This document shows positions 16,135 to 23,588 of a stretch of 37,615 bases of DNA, piece after piece. This stretch comes from a virus. The notes beneath the pieces were generated by a model. The model ran no database searches, was not told where the DNA came from, and saw nothing but the letters and a program-made list of their open reading frames with translations. The first letter of the stretch is position 1; the number at the start of each line of letters is the position of its first letter. The position numbers and the translations under genes are program-made. The stretch covers positions 1 through 37,615 of the IMG/VR virus record IMGVR_UViG_3300044655_000631; one strand, written 5' to 3'.

Positions 16135-16490
16135 TTTCTAACCTGCATTTCATAAAGCGCGGGTAATTCTCCCGACCATATATGCCTAACCGCCACCACT
16201 TGATAAACCTCACTATCAACCGTTACTTTGTCTGCTGGTTGTGGCGTTGGTGCACCTAATGCCGCGATCATTACCTTTCTGTCGCCTGCTTGAACTACGC
16301 CACTAATAAAATCAATTCCGTTATAGTCTTTGATAACGGCAGTGTGATTGGTTGATGTTGTTGTTCCGCCAGATAATTCACCCGTTGTTGGGTCATAAGT
16401 GCCCTCAACAATAGACGTTAGCGTGATTGATTTGCCAAACTTATCGAGCAATTTATCTGCTGTAGATCGAGCGCGAGCATCAAGTGTCAT
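16131..16490 (-). CDS. Head closure / head-tail joining protein, 119 aa
   Basis: The protein has a helical start (RARSTADKLLDKFGKSITLT), then the beta-rich PTTGELSGGT region. It ends with VDSEVYQVVAVRHIWSGELP and ALYEMQVRK. This is the pattern of SPP1 gp16 / phage head-tail joining proteins that close the connector. It sits between the connector adaptor (16487-17014) and the gp10-like neck gene, overlapping both. Confidence 0.8.
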   Translation of the reverse strand: MTLDARARSTADKLLDKFGKSITLTSIVEGTYDPTTGELSGGTTTSTNHTAVIKDYNGIDFISGVVQAGDRKVMIAALGAPTPQPADKVTVDSEVYQVVAVRHIWSGELPALYEMQVRK

Positions 16491-17014
16491 GTTCTCACCA
16501 ACGATCTCGACATATCATTGCCTTGTTGTTTAAAAAACACGGATAACATTGCATCAATTTGAGCATAGCGTGTTTGCTGTGGTGAGTATTTGTCATATTC
16601 CACCTCAATAACGTCTACTTTTTCACGAATAACGCCTTGTGTTAAATCCTGCATTAAAATGGCTGTGTAAGATTTTAATGCTAATTCAGCACACGCATTT
16701 TTTACAGTGGTTGGCACAATGTCAAAATCCACATATTGCGGAAAAACATTTGCCGATAATGAATCAATCAATGGAACGTATAAACGCGGCCAATCAAGCG
16801 ACTGTGTCGAGTATCTGCGATAACCCGCATATTGTAAACGATATTGTGCCACCATATAGTCTGTGGCCTTGCGCAGCAGTTGTTCTTTTACTGACGTATC
16901 AATATCAGTCCACGCATCATTGCCTTGTTTTGTATGATAAGCATTTGCATCAGATACTGAAACATAGCTTTCAGCATTTGCCAGTCCTGTTCCATCTTCA
17001 ACAATAATTGTCAT
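16487..17014 (-). CDS. Head-tail connector adaptor, DnaT-like/gp6 family, 175 aa
   Basis: The N-terminus MTIIVEDGTGLANAESYVSV, then DANAYHTKQGNDAW, matches the Pfam family named 'DnaT-like ssDNA binding protein'. In phages this family is the connector adaptor below the portal. The rest is helical (LLRKATDYMVAQYRLQYAGY, then NACAELALKSYTAIL), as in HK97 gp6. The Pfam name is historical; I infer the connector role from position ahead of head closure and neck genes. Confidence 0.82.
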   Translation of the reverse strand: MTIIVEDGTGLANAESYVSVSDANAYHTKQGNDAWTDIDTSVKEQLLRKATDYMVAQYRLQYAGYRRYSTQSLDWPRLYVPLIDSLSANVFPQYVDFDIVPTTVKNACAELALKSYTAILMQDLTQGVIREKVDVIEVEYDKYSPQQTRYAQIDAMLSVFFKQQGNDMSRSLVRT

Positions 17015-17445
17015 GGAATCACCGGAAAAATAACGTCAAAAGGAAACCCTGCTTGCAAGGTAATGTCACGCAGTGATTGTCTATAAACTGCCCACGCTAA
17101 ATTATCAACTGGTGCATCGGCTAATTGTGTCCAATCTGACTGCGTGAGTAGAGCGTTGCGTCTATAGCGTACTTCATTGGCTTTTTGTGTTTTCTCAGCG
17201 TCTAGCTCATCTTGTGTTTTAGCTTCCACAATCACGTCAAACACTACACCATTCTCAATATACGGCTCAACTGATGTTAGCTTTTCTGATTGTGAATGTG
17301 CTTTGTCAGACTGTATCTGATACGCATTGCGCTCTTGCGCCCACATTAAATTAAGACCTTCTGGTGGAAACGATACGTTAGGAAACACCCCTGTATGCTC
17401 ACCATGAGATAGGATTTGGTTATTTTCAATTATGGCTATTTTCAT
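17011..17445 (-). CDS. Fibre assembly-type protein with XkdW/TAC-like C-terminus, 144 aa
   Basis: The C-terminal half has a charged helix and then RRNALLTQSDWTQLADAPVD followed by WAVYRQSLRDITLQAGFP. This signature is widespread in small proteins encoded after tail or head fibres (phage tail assembly chaperone/XkdW-like). The N-terminal half (EHTGVFPNVSFPPEGLN) is beta-rich. It closes the fibre cassette and overlaps the connector gene. Its neighbours suggest it assists the LamG-type and collagen-like fibres made just upstream. Confidence 0.75.
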   Translation of the reverse strand: MKIAIIENNQILSHGEHTGVFPNVSFPPEGLNLMWAQERNAYQIQSDKAHSQSEKLTSVEPYIENGVVFDVIVEAKTQDELDAEKTQKANEVRYRRNALLTQSDWTQLADAPVDNLAWAVYRQSLRDITLQAGFPFDVIFPVIP

Positions 17446-17449
17446 AATT

Positions 17450-18154
17450 TTATGGTCCTGTTGTTGGTAGCGGTCCGGTTGGGACGGTCATAGTTGAGCC
17501 TGTATATCTAGCAATGCCTTTCGTTACTCTTAAATCATATATGTACCCAGTAAGATAATATGAAGCCCCTTGACTTCCTACAGACATTCCCCCAGTTGAT
17601 AAATTATAAGATGAAGATAGTGTAGTCGTTCCTATAGATGCACCATCTACATAAAATCTAAAAGTATTTCCACTTCTTGACACTACCAAATAAGAAAATT
17701 TATTAGTTGCTAAAAAAACTCCAGATGTAAAGTCCCAAGCAACTGCATTTCTTCCAATTCCGATACCTGTAGCTCCAGCTACAACAGTTGACCCGAAAAA
17801 AAGACCTCCTCCTCCAATAGATGATATAAAAAACCAATCTAAATTATTTGATGTAGGATACACCCATCCTTCAATCGTAAAATTGCCTGTGCCAAAGTCT
17901 AAGACCGTATTTGCAGAATAAGATAAATAATCTCCGATACCATCAAAATAAACAGACCCACTACCGTATTTACTTTGCGCTGTACTAATTACCGTGTTTC
18001 CATTGATAGTAGTAGCTAAATTATTACTAGATGAATCTTTAATATTAGTCGTTGTTCCATTCGCGCCATTACCAACAAGTAAATAAGACACATTATTCCA
18101 ATAAGGGTCGGTAGCAGCCCCTCCAAGCGTTGCAAACCTAGATAACATAGTCAT
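17450..18154 (-). CDS. LamG / concanavalin A-like lectin adhesin, 234 aa
   Basis: The start at 18154 (ATGACTATG) overlaps the upstream TGA. A longer start at 18211 would lie deep inside the previous gene. Residues about 20-225 form a Laminin_G_3-type domain: SKYGSGSVYFDGIGDYLSYS, then GNFTIEGWVYPTSNNLDW, then FYVDGASIGT and the ending YIYDLRVTKGIARYTG. Such domains bind carbohydrate. No anchoring N-terminal domain is evident, so it probably attaches to the collagen-like fibre encoded before it. Confidence 0.82.
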   Translation of the reverse strand: MTMLSRFATLGGAATDPYWNNVSYLLVGNGANGTTTNIKDSSSNNLATTINGNTVISTAQSKYGSGSVYFDGIGDYLSYSANTVLDFGTGNFTIEGWVYPTSNNLDWFFISSIGGGGLFFGSTVVAGATGIGIGRNAVAWDFTSGVFLATNKFSYLVVSRSGNTFRFYVDGASIGTTTLSSSYNLSTGGMSVGSQGASYYLTGYIYDLRVTKGIARYTGSTMTVPTGPLPTTGP

Positions 18155-18897
18155 CGCACAAACTTCCCGTAGATGGTTGTACCCGCATCGCGAGTCCAAA
18201 GTAAGCACCAATCTGTACCGGAGGTTTGCAGTGTCACACCGTTAGAAGAAAATGTCGTTGTTGTTGCACCCGTAGAGGTAATCCAGTTAATGGTAGGCCA
18301 TGTGATTGTACCAGCCGCGCCTAGATTAACTCCTTCAATTAAAAGCTCACCTAAGTTACCTGATGGTGGCCAGTTTGTAATTGAAAGTGTAGGGTTGCTT
18401 GATGATGTTGGTGTCCAGCGTTGCTGTGAACCATTAGTGTAATTTAACGATGCTGTTGTGCCACTACTAAAATATTTCCACCCAGTATCCTGAAACATTT
18501 GACGAGTTAAAGCAGAATCATCACCAACTTTTCGTGCTAAATCTACTGTATTAACATCTTCTGCAACAGTTAATGTTTTTGATGTTGTGCCACCAGAAGC
18601 CGTAAAACCAATAGTTTGCGGAGTAACACCTGCTCCGTTTGTCCCGTTTGTGCCATTTGTTCCATTTGTACCTGCTGCTCCAGTAGCTCCTGTTGCACCT
18701 GTTGCGCCTGTTGCTCCAGTAGCACCGTCTGAATTAATTAAATCCCAATATGTTGTATTTGTTGGCGTTGCTGTAGTAGTAGATTTTGCAATATAACTTG
18801 AGCCGTTATATCTAACCAAATCCAATGCTTTATATGTTCCAGCCGTCCAATTTCCTTTTGGAACAACAACAATTCTGCCTAAATTAACCTGTGTCAT
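18151..18897 (-). CDS. Collagen-like fibre protein with carbohydrate-binding N-terminus, 248 aa
   Basis: Residues about 10-50 (GNWTAGTYKALDLVRYNGSS, then YIAKSTT and YWDLI) resemble the small chitin/CBM5-type module often found in phage fibres. A collagen-like run of GAT, GAA and GTN triplets follows at about 58-91. It predicts a trimeric stalk. The rest is a beta-rich globular end closing with DAGTTIYGKFVR. It is coupled to the LamG gene. Because it lies between coat and connector genes it may be a head fibre. Confidence 0.8.
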   Translation of the reverse strand: MTQVNLGRIVVVPKGNWTAGTYKALDLVRYNGSSYIAKSTTTATPTNTTYWDLINSDGATGATGATGATGATGAAGTNGTNGTNGTNGAGVTPQTIGFTASGGTTSKTLTVAEDVNTVDLARKVGDDSALTRQMFQDTGWKYFSSGTTASLNYTNGSQQRWTPTSSSNPTLSITNWPPSGNLGELLIEGVNLGAAGTITWPTINWITSTGATTTTFSSNGVTLQTSGTDWCLLWTRDAGTTIYGKFVR

Positions 18898-19187
18898 AAA
18901 ATAGTCACTATAAATTCGCCATCAACAATTGCTGGGGATAATTGAGCTAAATAATCAGCAATCAATTCTCCATCAACAATGGAAATATCTATTAAAATTG
19001 TTGTCCCACCAGTTCCACCACCTGTTTCACTTTCTTTTGCATAAGATTCATAGGTGTTTGTTGATGTTCCAATTGCAATTCTATCTTCATCAGTAATTAA
19101 ATAAACTTCACCAGCATTTAATCCATTAGCTGTTGCTGCTGAATCTATTTCTGTTCGTGTGCCTCGTTTATTTAAAATTTTTGGCAT
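18894..19187 (-). CDS. Fibre/appendage protein with Mtd_N-like start, 97 aa
   Basis: ATG 19187 overlaps the upstream TAA (TAATG); an in-frame start at 19202 would overlap more and lacks support. The N-terminus MPKILNKRGTRTEIDSAA, then AGEVYLITDEDRIAIGTS and YESYAKESE, is a standard phage fibre head module. A Gly/Thr linker follows. The C-terminus has two VDGE units (SIVDGELIADYL and AIVDGEFIVTIL). It is short for a fibre and may pair with the next genes as a multi-chain fibre. Confidence 0.7.
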   Translation of the reverse strand: MPKILNKRGTRTEIDSAATANGLNAGEVYLITDEDRIAIGTSTNTYESYAKESETGGGTGGTTILIDISIVDGELIADYLAQLSPAIVDGEFIVTIL

Positions 19188-19639
19188 TAGAACGTACCAC
19201 AATCAACCGTATTGACTGCAATAGTAACAAATCCGTTACCTGAATCTTTTGTCCATGATAATGATGTGTTTAATCTTATTACACCATCAGTACCATCTGT
19301 TCCAAAAATATAACCGGCAGTACCGCCAGAAACGACAGCAACTTTTTCATCGCCTGAACCAGTTGGAATATTTAACGCGGTTTTAAATGCGTCAAAAGTA
19401 ATCTTTTTTTCTTTTACGCCTGTTGCGCTTGCGTCATGAATCAATAATAAATCTGATGTTCCGTCAACACTTGCTAATGTAGTAAGATCGTCAATAGGTG
19501 GAACAACGGGCATTGATGTTGTTGCCGCTGTTGCAATATGAAGCGTTCCTCTATCTGTTGAGAAGTGTTGTTCACCGGCAAGCATTGAGCTTGTTGGTAA
19601 GTTAGCTTTTAATCCACGTTTTATCTGTATTCTTGGCAT
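19187..19639 (-). CDS. Fibre protein with Mtd_N-like start, 150 aa
   Basis: The start MPRIQIKRGLKANLPTSS, then MLAGEQHFSTDRGTLHI, is the N-terminal trimer module found in major tropism determinant-type fibres. The middle (DLTTLASVDGTSDLLLIHDA, then KITFDAFKTAL) is a common fibre shaft unit. The end is VNTVDCGTF. The gene directly upstream ends in IDCGEFN, so both share D-C-G-x-F at the C-terminus. Coupled to both neighbours. Confidence 0.75.
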   Translation of the reverse strand: MPRIQIKRGLKANLPTSSMLAGEQHFSTDRGTLHIATAATTSMPVVPPIDDLTTLASVDGTSDLLLIHDASATGVKEKKITFDAFKTALNIPTGSGDEKVAVVSGGTAGYIFGTDGTDGVIRLNTSLSWTKDSGNGFVTIAVNTVDCGTF

Positions 19640-19851
19640 TAGTTAAATTCTCCGCAGTCAATATATTGCAGCTCTAAATTTTGTCGAGCCTGTGTTTTTT
19701 TTGTTGAATTATTTAATTCTGAAAACAAATTTGCAGTATTAAAATAATCTCCATCATTACTTTTTAATCCAGCCGGTAACGCTTGAACAATATTTCGTGT
19801 TACTGGATTAACTTCAATTATATTATTTTCTAATGTAATTGTTATGCTCAT
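19639..19851 (-). CDS. Short fibre-associated protein, 70 aa
   Basis: The N-terminal half is beta-like (MSITITLENNIIEVNPVTRN). The second half (NLFSELNNSTKKTQARQNLE) is the familiar 'LSELxNxxxARxNLxL' segment that joins fibre modules. It ends QYIDCGEFN. The length is far below a full fibre, so it may be a linking chain or a module split from a longer fibre gene. Start and stop overlap the neighbours. Confidence 0.6.
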   Translation of the reverse strand: MSITITLENNIIEVNPVTRNIVQALPAGLKSNDGDYFNTANLFSELNNSTKKTQARQNLELQYIDCGEFN

Positions 19852-20231
19852 GTTGCAGGTCTCTTAATGCCAGCTAATACTTTAATTTTATCTTTGTATG
19901 ATTCAATTGACGGCAATATAGTCCCAACGCCACCTGTAACGCCAGCTTTTTGCTGCAAAGCATAATAATATGAGCCAAGTGGAATATTTTGAGTAGTTGA
20001 TGCTGGTATATAAATATAACATATTCCATTTGCTACATCGTCATTTTCATCATCGCCAGCTTCTTTAATGTATTTTAATTCAGCTTGTTCGTATGTTAAA
20101 TCAAGCGATGACATAAACGTTAACCAGAATTTATATCCTGTTATATTTTGAGCATTGCCGGCAGCGTCTTTAACAATTAACTCAACGGCATAATCGTCAC
20201 CCTGCCTAACATCTTCTAAAAATAACGCCAT
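19848..20231 (-). CDS. BppU-like / appendage base protein, 127 aa
   Basis: The N-terminus FLEDVRQGDDYAVELIVKDA, then GNAQNITGYKFWLTF, resembles the N-terminal domain of BppU-type baseplate proteins that anchor receptor-binding proteins. It ends in SIESYKDKIKVLAGIKRPAT. It is the first gene after the coat protein and the first of the fibre cassette. It is therefore a candidate anchor between a virion surface and the fibres. Capsid or tail attachment cannot be decided from sequence. Confidence 0.6.
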   Translation of the reverse strand: MALFLEDVRQGDDYAVELIVKDAAGNAQNITGYKFWLTFMSSLDLTYEQAELKYIKEAGDDENDDVANGICYIYIPASTTQNIPLGSYYYALQQKAGVTGGVGTILPSIESYKDKIKVLAGIKRPAT

Positions 20232-20257
20232 AACCTAATCCTTAACATAAATAAAGG

Positions 20258-20292
20258 CGGGGGAACGCGAACAGGAACGAACGCGAACCCCC
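20258..20292 (-). promoter_or_regulatory. GC-rich hairpin after the coat gene
   Basis: On the minus strand GGGGG and CCCCC close a stem with an inner CGCG/CGCG stem separated by TT/TT mismatches. The arms contain a direct repeat GAACGCGAAC (20263-20272 and 20279-20288 on the plus strand). The downstream bases are only weakly T-rich (TTTATTTATG). It is either a partial terminator or an RNA stability/processing element that separates coat from fibre expression. Confidence 0.5.
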
Positions 20293-20300
20293 TAGAAAAA

Positions 20301-21449
20301 TTAACCTAGCAACGTAGCAACGTGGTTTGGTTTCCATACTTTTACGCCATACAAACAACGTACTTCAAGCATAGTTTTCATATAACCTTTATAAACTGCA
20401 ATTTCAAATACTAAACCGCTTGTTGGGTCTTGTACTGTCATCACATCAACAGCAGAATCGCCACCATTAGGCATTGCAGGAGGGCGCATACCTAACTCAA
20501 CTGCTGATTTATGAAACGCAACGCTTGGTGTGTAAGAGTCGCCAACTGTTAAAGCGTTAGCTGTAGCAATGACTTTTTGTGCGCCTGGTGCATTTAATGA
20601 AATAGTACCAGCAGCTGCAACGCCAGTGCCAACAACATATTTGTTAACGGTATCCGCTGCAAATGTTACAACGTCACCAGCCAATACTGTGCCGCTACCT
20701 GTTACCAATGCAATGTCAGTAACACCAACAGCAGTTGAGCCAGAAGTAACGTAAGAAGTACCACCGCCTTTTGTGTGCGTAGTAATACCAGCCGATTCTT
20801 TAATCATGATGCCTTGCAAATCAAGCAAAGTACCTTGGCGGAGTAACGCTTCATTTCCTGAAGTGTTAACTTGTTGAAGTGCTGCAAGGTTGCGCAATTT
20901 AACGCCAGCCGCTGTGTTCATAATCAATGAAATTTGATTATCAGTAGGACAGCCGTTATCAACTAGGATTTGACGCACTTGCGCAATAGTGTCGAAGTTA
21001 GACGCAAATGGTGTAGTGCCTGCTGAACCAACAGCGCGTGATGCGCCTTTGTAAGCAGCCGAGAATAAATCTTGCTCGATTTTGTTGCACAATGCGCGGA
21101 TTGCTTGGGCAATTTGATCGCCATAAATGGTTTCATAGCCTGCACCATTATTGACGTGCTTAATATCTTCACCCGTCCAAGGAATTTGAACCGAAGCGTA
21201 AGAGTCAAGCGTCATGGTTTTGTTATCAACAGTTTGATCTGTACCTTCGGGAATTGTCATTGAAGGCGCAAACGAAGTGTTAACGCTTGGTGTGCGAGTG
21301 AATGCCGCACGGATTGTGTCGCCTTTTGCAGCGCGGATTGTTGCATCACCATTGATGGTAGATGAAGGGATAAAACCAACTAATTCACGACCGACTACAT
21401 CTGCCGCTTTGTAAATGTCTGCTGCTAACGAATTTAATACATTTGCCAT
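20301..21449 (-). CDS. Major capsid protein, P22 coat-like, 382 aa
   Basis: The product forms the procapsid shell. The family is suggested by the N-terminus MANVLNSLAADIYKAADVVG, then RELVGFIPSSTINGDATIRA and IPWTGEDIKHVNNG. The C-terminal half includes the HKSAVELGMRPPAMPNGGDS and YKGYMKTMLEVRCLYGVKVW segments seen in P22 gp5-like coats. An inserted beta-rich domain lies near 230-305. It follows the scaffold gene. Its ribosome site AGAAGG lies in a hairpin of the leader. Confidence 0.85.
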   Translation of the reverse strand: MANVLNSLAADIYKAADVVGRELVGFIPSSTINGDATIRAAKGDTIRAAFTRTPSVNTSFAPSMTIPEGTDQTVDNKTMTLDSYASVQIPWTGEDIKHVNNGAGYETIYGDQIAQAIRALCNKIEQDLFSAAYKGASRAVGSAGTTPFASNFDTIAQVRQILVDNGCPTDNQISLIMNTAAGVKLRNLAALQQVNTSGNEALLRQGTLLDLQGIMIKESAGITTHTKGGGTSYVTSGSTAVGVTDIALVTGSGTVLAGDVVTFAADTVNKYVVGTGVAAAGTISLNAPGAQKVIATANALTVGDSYTPSVAFHKSAVELGMRPPAMPNGGDSAVDVMTVQDPTSGLVFEIAVYKGYMKTMLEVRCLYGVKVWKPNHVATLLG

Positions 21450-21452
21450 CTT

Positions 21453-21492
21453 GATTGCCTTCTAAAATAAAAATAAATATTAGACGGCAATC
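21453..21492 (-). promoter_or_regulatory. Hairpin covering the coat gene ribosome binding site
   Basis: GATTGCC and GGCAATC (21453-21459 with 21486-21492) pair, and CTAA/TTAG (21462-21465 with 21480-21483) extend the stem after a two-base mismatch. The strand bearing GGCAATC on the transcript contains the AGAAGG ribosome site of the coat gene. The fold could hold the site closed, or could simply protect the abundant mRNA. Confidence 0.5.
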
Positions 21493-21503
21493 GAAAACAG
21501 GAA

Positions 21504-22124
21504 TTAAGACTCTGTAACTTTGCCGCCACTTTTTGCAAAACTTGCCCGCTCTGGGTGTGACATATTGTCAAACGTTGAACGGCTTACAACTTGTTGTCCA
21601 GTGCTACCACTTCCACCATTTGCGCCACCACCATTATTTTGTGGTGCTGCAATATAATGTTTGCCGTCATCACTGGTCGCCCATTCTGTTACGAACGCGC
21701 TTAAATCTTTGTCGCCTATAACTGCTTTGCGTGTGTCGCCATCAATAGCGATTTTCGCCTGTGATGATAACATAGCTTTGACCGCAGGTAAAAATGGTGT
21801 AGCAACACCAGCCTTTACAAGTGCATCAGTTAAGCCATTGTCTAAAAGCAATTTAGATGTAAACCCACTTTCTGAATCTAAGGCGGCTTTAGTTTGCTCA
21901 AATGCTTTTTGCTGATCTTTGATTGTTTTTTGTGATGCCGTTAGATTGTTTTCTAACTCATCAATTTTATTTTGTAGTTTATCCAATTCCGCTGGATCTA
22001 TTTGCTTTCCTTTTCGTGCCTCTTTCAGCTCTGCTAAAAGTTCACCGTTTTTCTTTGCAAGTCCGCTTGTTGCTTCATCAACTGCGGCTTTAATTTGCTC
22101 TGCAATACTTAATTCTTCTGACAT
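21504..22124 (-). CDS. Scaffolding protein, 206 aa
   Basis: The N-terminal half is a long charged coiled coil (LAELKEARKGKQIDPAELDK, then LQNKIDELENNLTASQ). A Leu-rich segment (SKLLLDNGLTDALVKAGV) and a Gly/Asn-rich linker follow. The C-terminal STFDNMSHPERASFAKSGGK is a feature of scaffold proteins that bind P22-like and other coats. It immediately precedes the coat gene and is absent from mature virions in such phages. AGAGGG is the ribosome site. Confidence 0.8.
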   Translation of the reverse strand: MSEELSIAEQIKAAVDEATSGLAKKNGELLAELKEARKGKQIDPAELDKLQNKIDELENNLTASQKTIKDQQKAFEQTKAALDSESGFTSKLLLDNGLTDALVKAGVATPFLPAVKAMLSSQAKIAIDGDTRKAVIGDKDLSAFVTEWATSDDGKHYIAAPQNNGGGANGGSGSTGQQVVSRSTFDNMSHPERASFAKSGGKVTES

Positions 22125-22172
22125 ATAACCCTCTGGGTTGTGGTTGACGGCTCTGCCATCGGTTAATAAAAT

Positions 22173-22355
22173 CTAAATTGCGTCTTTAATAATTTCAATC
22201 GCTGTATCTTGTGGGATTTCACGGATATTTTCAACGTGTTCTGCCGCACCGATAATGTCACCGTGTGAAATATCATCAACTGCACTTGTTGCTTCATCGA
22301 CTGCTTTTTTAGCACCGTCTGAAACCTTATGAACAATATTATCAAAAAATGACAT
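22173..22355 (-). CDS. Small amphipathic protein, 60 aa, unknown
   Basis: The start at ATG 22355 has AGGAAA seven bases upstream. A longer reading from 22445 runs into the promoter region and has a Cys/His-rich start unlike its family. The product MSFFDNIVHKVSDGAKKAVD continues EATSAVDDISHGDIIGAAEH and is a single amphipathic helix pattern. It is the first gene after a probable promoter and lies before the scaffold gene. It may be a minor head protein. No family recognised. Confidence 0.55.
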   Translation of the reverse strand: MSFFDNIVHKVSDGAKKAVDEATSAVDDISHGDIIGAAEHVENIREIPQDTAIEIIKDAI

Positions 22356-22444
22356 AAATATTTCCTTACAAATTAGGGTGTGCCGTTGATGAAAGGTGTA
22401 ACACCAACGACACGAGAGTAAACACATGGCGAGTGTTTGTCGCA

Positions 22445-22473
22445 TTTATACAGCATAAGATAATAAACATCAA
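22445..22473 (-). promoter_or_regulatory. Probable sigma-70-type promoter before the capsid genes
   Basis: On the minus strand TTGATG (22473-22468) and TATAAA (22450-22445) are separated by exactly 17 bases. It lies in a 204-base gap between the MuF gene and the 60-residue gene, otherwise without a gene. A nearby TTGACA at 22540-22535 has no well-spaced -10 box. It would boost scaffold, coat and fibre transcription above the packaging genes. Confidence 0.5.
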
Positions 22474-22559
22474 TTAAAAAAAATAAACACCTTGAAAATA
22501 TTTTAACTAACTAATTGATTTATAAATGTTCAACTGTCAAGGATTACTTGACTACTGGT

Positions 22560-23588
22560 TTACTTTTCAATTTTTTTCAATTGTTCAAGTGTTAATTCTT
22601 TCCCATTTTCAACAAATCGTTCCAGCTTTACGCCCGATCTAAATATTTCAGCTTTTCCTTTTCCTAGTGCTTCATCTTGCTTTTCATGTGATTGTTTACG
22701 CAACCATTCATCATAATTGATTGTTTCGCTAATTTGCCCATCAAGTGATGACCTTGTTCCTGCTGGCGGGTCTTTCATTCCCATTTCTTTCCATGATTTT
22801 AAAACAGGCACAGTGCTTGATCTGCATCTAACGTGGACAGGTGGATATGGACCTTTACCTAAATCAAACTTTTGACCATCATATGATTTGCACAAAGTTG
22901 TTGTTTTAAAATCCAGCGTAGCTAAAAATTGCCAGCCTTTTATTAAATCGTCATTGGCTTTATAAAATTCTTCGCTTGCTACATTAGTTGCGTGTGACAT
23001 TGCAGTTGATACTAACGCCTGCGTTTGACGTGCGTTAAGTGAGTTAATGCCATCGGTATATTGCAGTGCTTTCGTGCCGGTGATACGCTTAACCACGTCA
23101 CTATAAGATTGCCCTTCAACTAAACCGATACGCACAGCGTCCTGTATGCGCGTGTAACTATCTTGATCTAATTTATCAATCCATTCTTTAATCAGTTTTC
23201 CCTGCAATGGTTTTGATTCAATCGCAGCAAATAACGTCACGGGCGCAACTGCTACCATATCAAGCACAACAGGCGTTGAATCATCAATGGCTTTGATTTG
23301 CCATTCTTGCTCATATTCTGCTGCGTCTTTCATTTGTTGCGTTAGCTCTTTGCCAATAAGGGAATAGCCTTCACTCATAATAGCGCGAACCGATTGAAGC
23401 TGTGCATCAATACGCGCAATGCTCCATTCGCTATTCATATCCATAACACGCAACTTTGCAACTAAATCCTTTTCTACTTCTTTAAGAAGTTTCATTATGT
23501 CTTTAGTTGTTCCCCCATACATTCTTTGCAAATAAATTTCATGTGCAATTGTTTTATCGCGTAGTTGCGTGTTAGCTGATTCTTCCAT
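22560..23588 (-). CDS. MuF-type minor head protein, 342 aa
   Basis: The MuF region at about residues 175-280 has LNARQTQALVSTAMSHATNV, then FLATLDFKTTTLCKSYDGQK and PYPPVHVRCRSSTVPVL. The Cys and His there are typical of the family. The N-terminal half is helical. Mu gpF-like proteins sit near the portal and help head assembly. It overlaps the portal stop by one base. No C-terminal toxin domain is present; the last 60 residues are ordinary charged sequence. Confidence 0.85.
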   Translation of the reverse strand: MEESANTQLRDKTIAHEIYLQRMYGGTTKDIMKLLKEVEKDLVAKLRVMDMNSEWSIARIDAQLQSVRAIMSEGYSLIGKELTQQMKDAAEYEQEWQIKAIDDSTPVVLDMVAVAPVTLFAAIESKPLQGKLIKEWIDKLDQDSYTRIQDAVRIGLVEGQSYSDVVKRITGTKALQYTDGINSLNARQTQALVSTAMSHATNVASEEFYKANDDLIKGWQFLATLDFKTTTLCKSYDGQKFDLGKGPYPPVHVRCRSSTVPVLKSWKEMGMKDPPAGTRSSLDGQISETINYDEWLRKQSHEKQDEALGKGKAEIFRSGVKLERFVENGKELTLEQLKKIEK

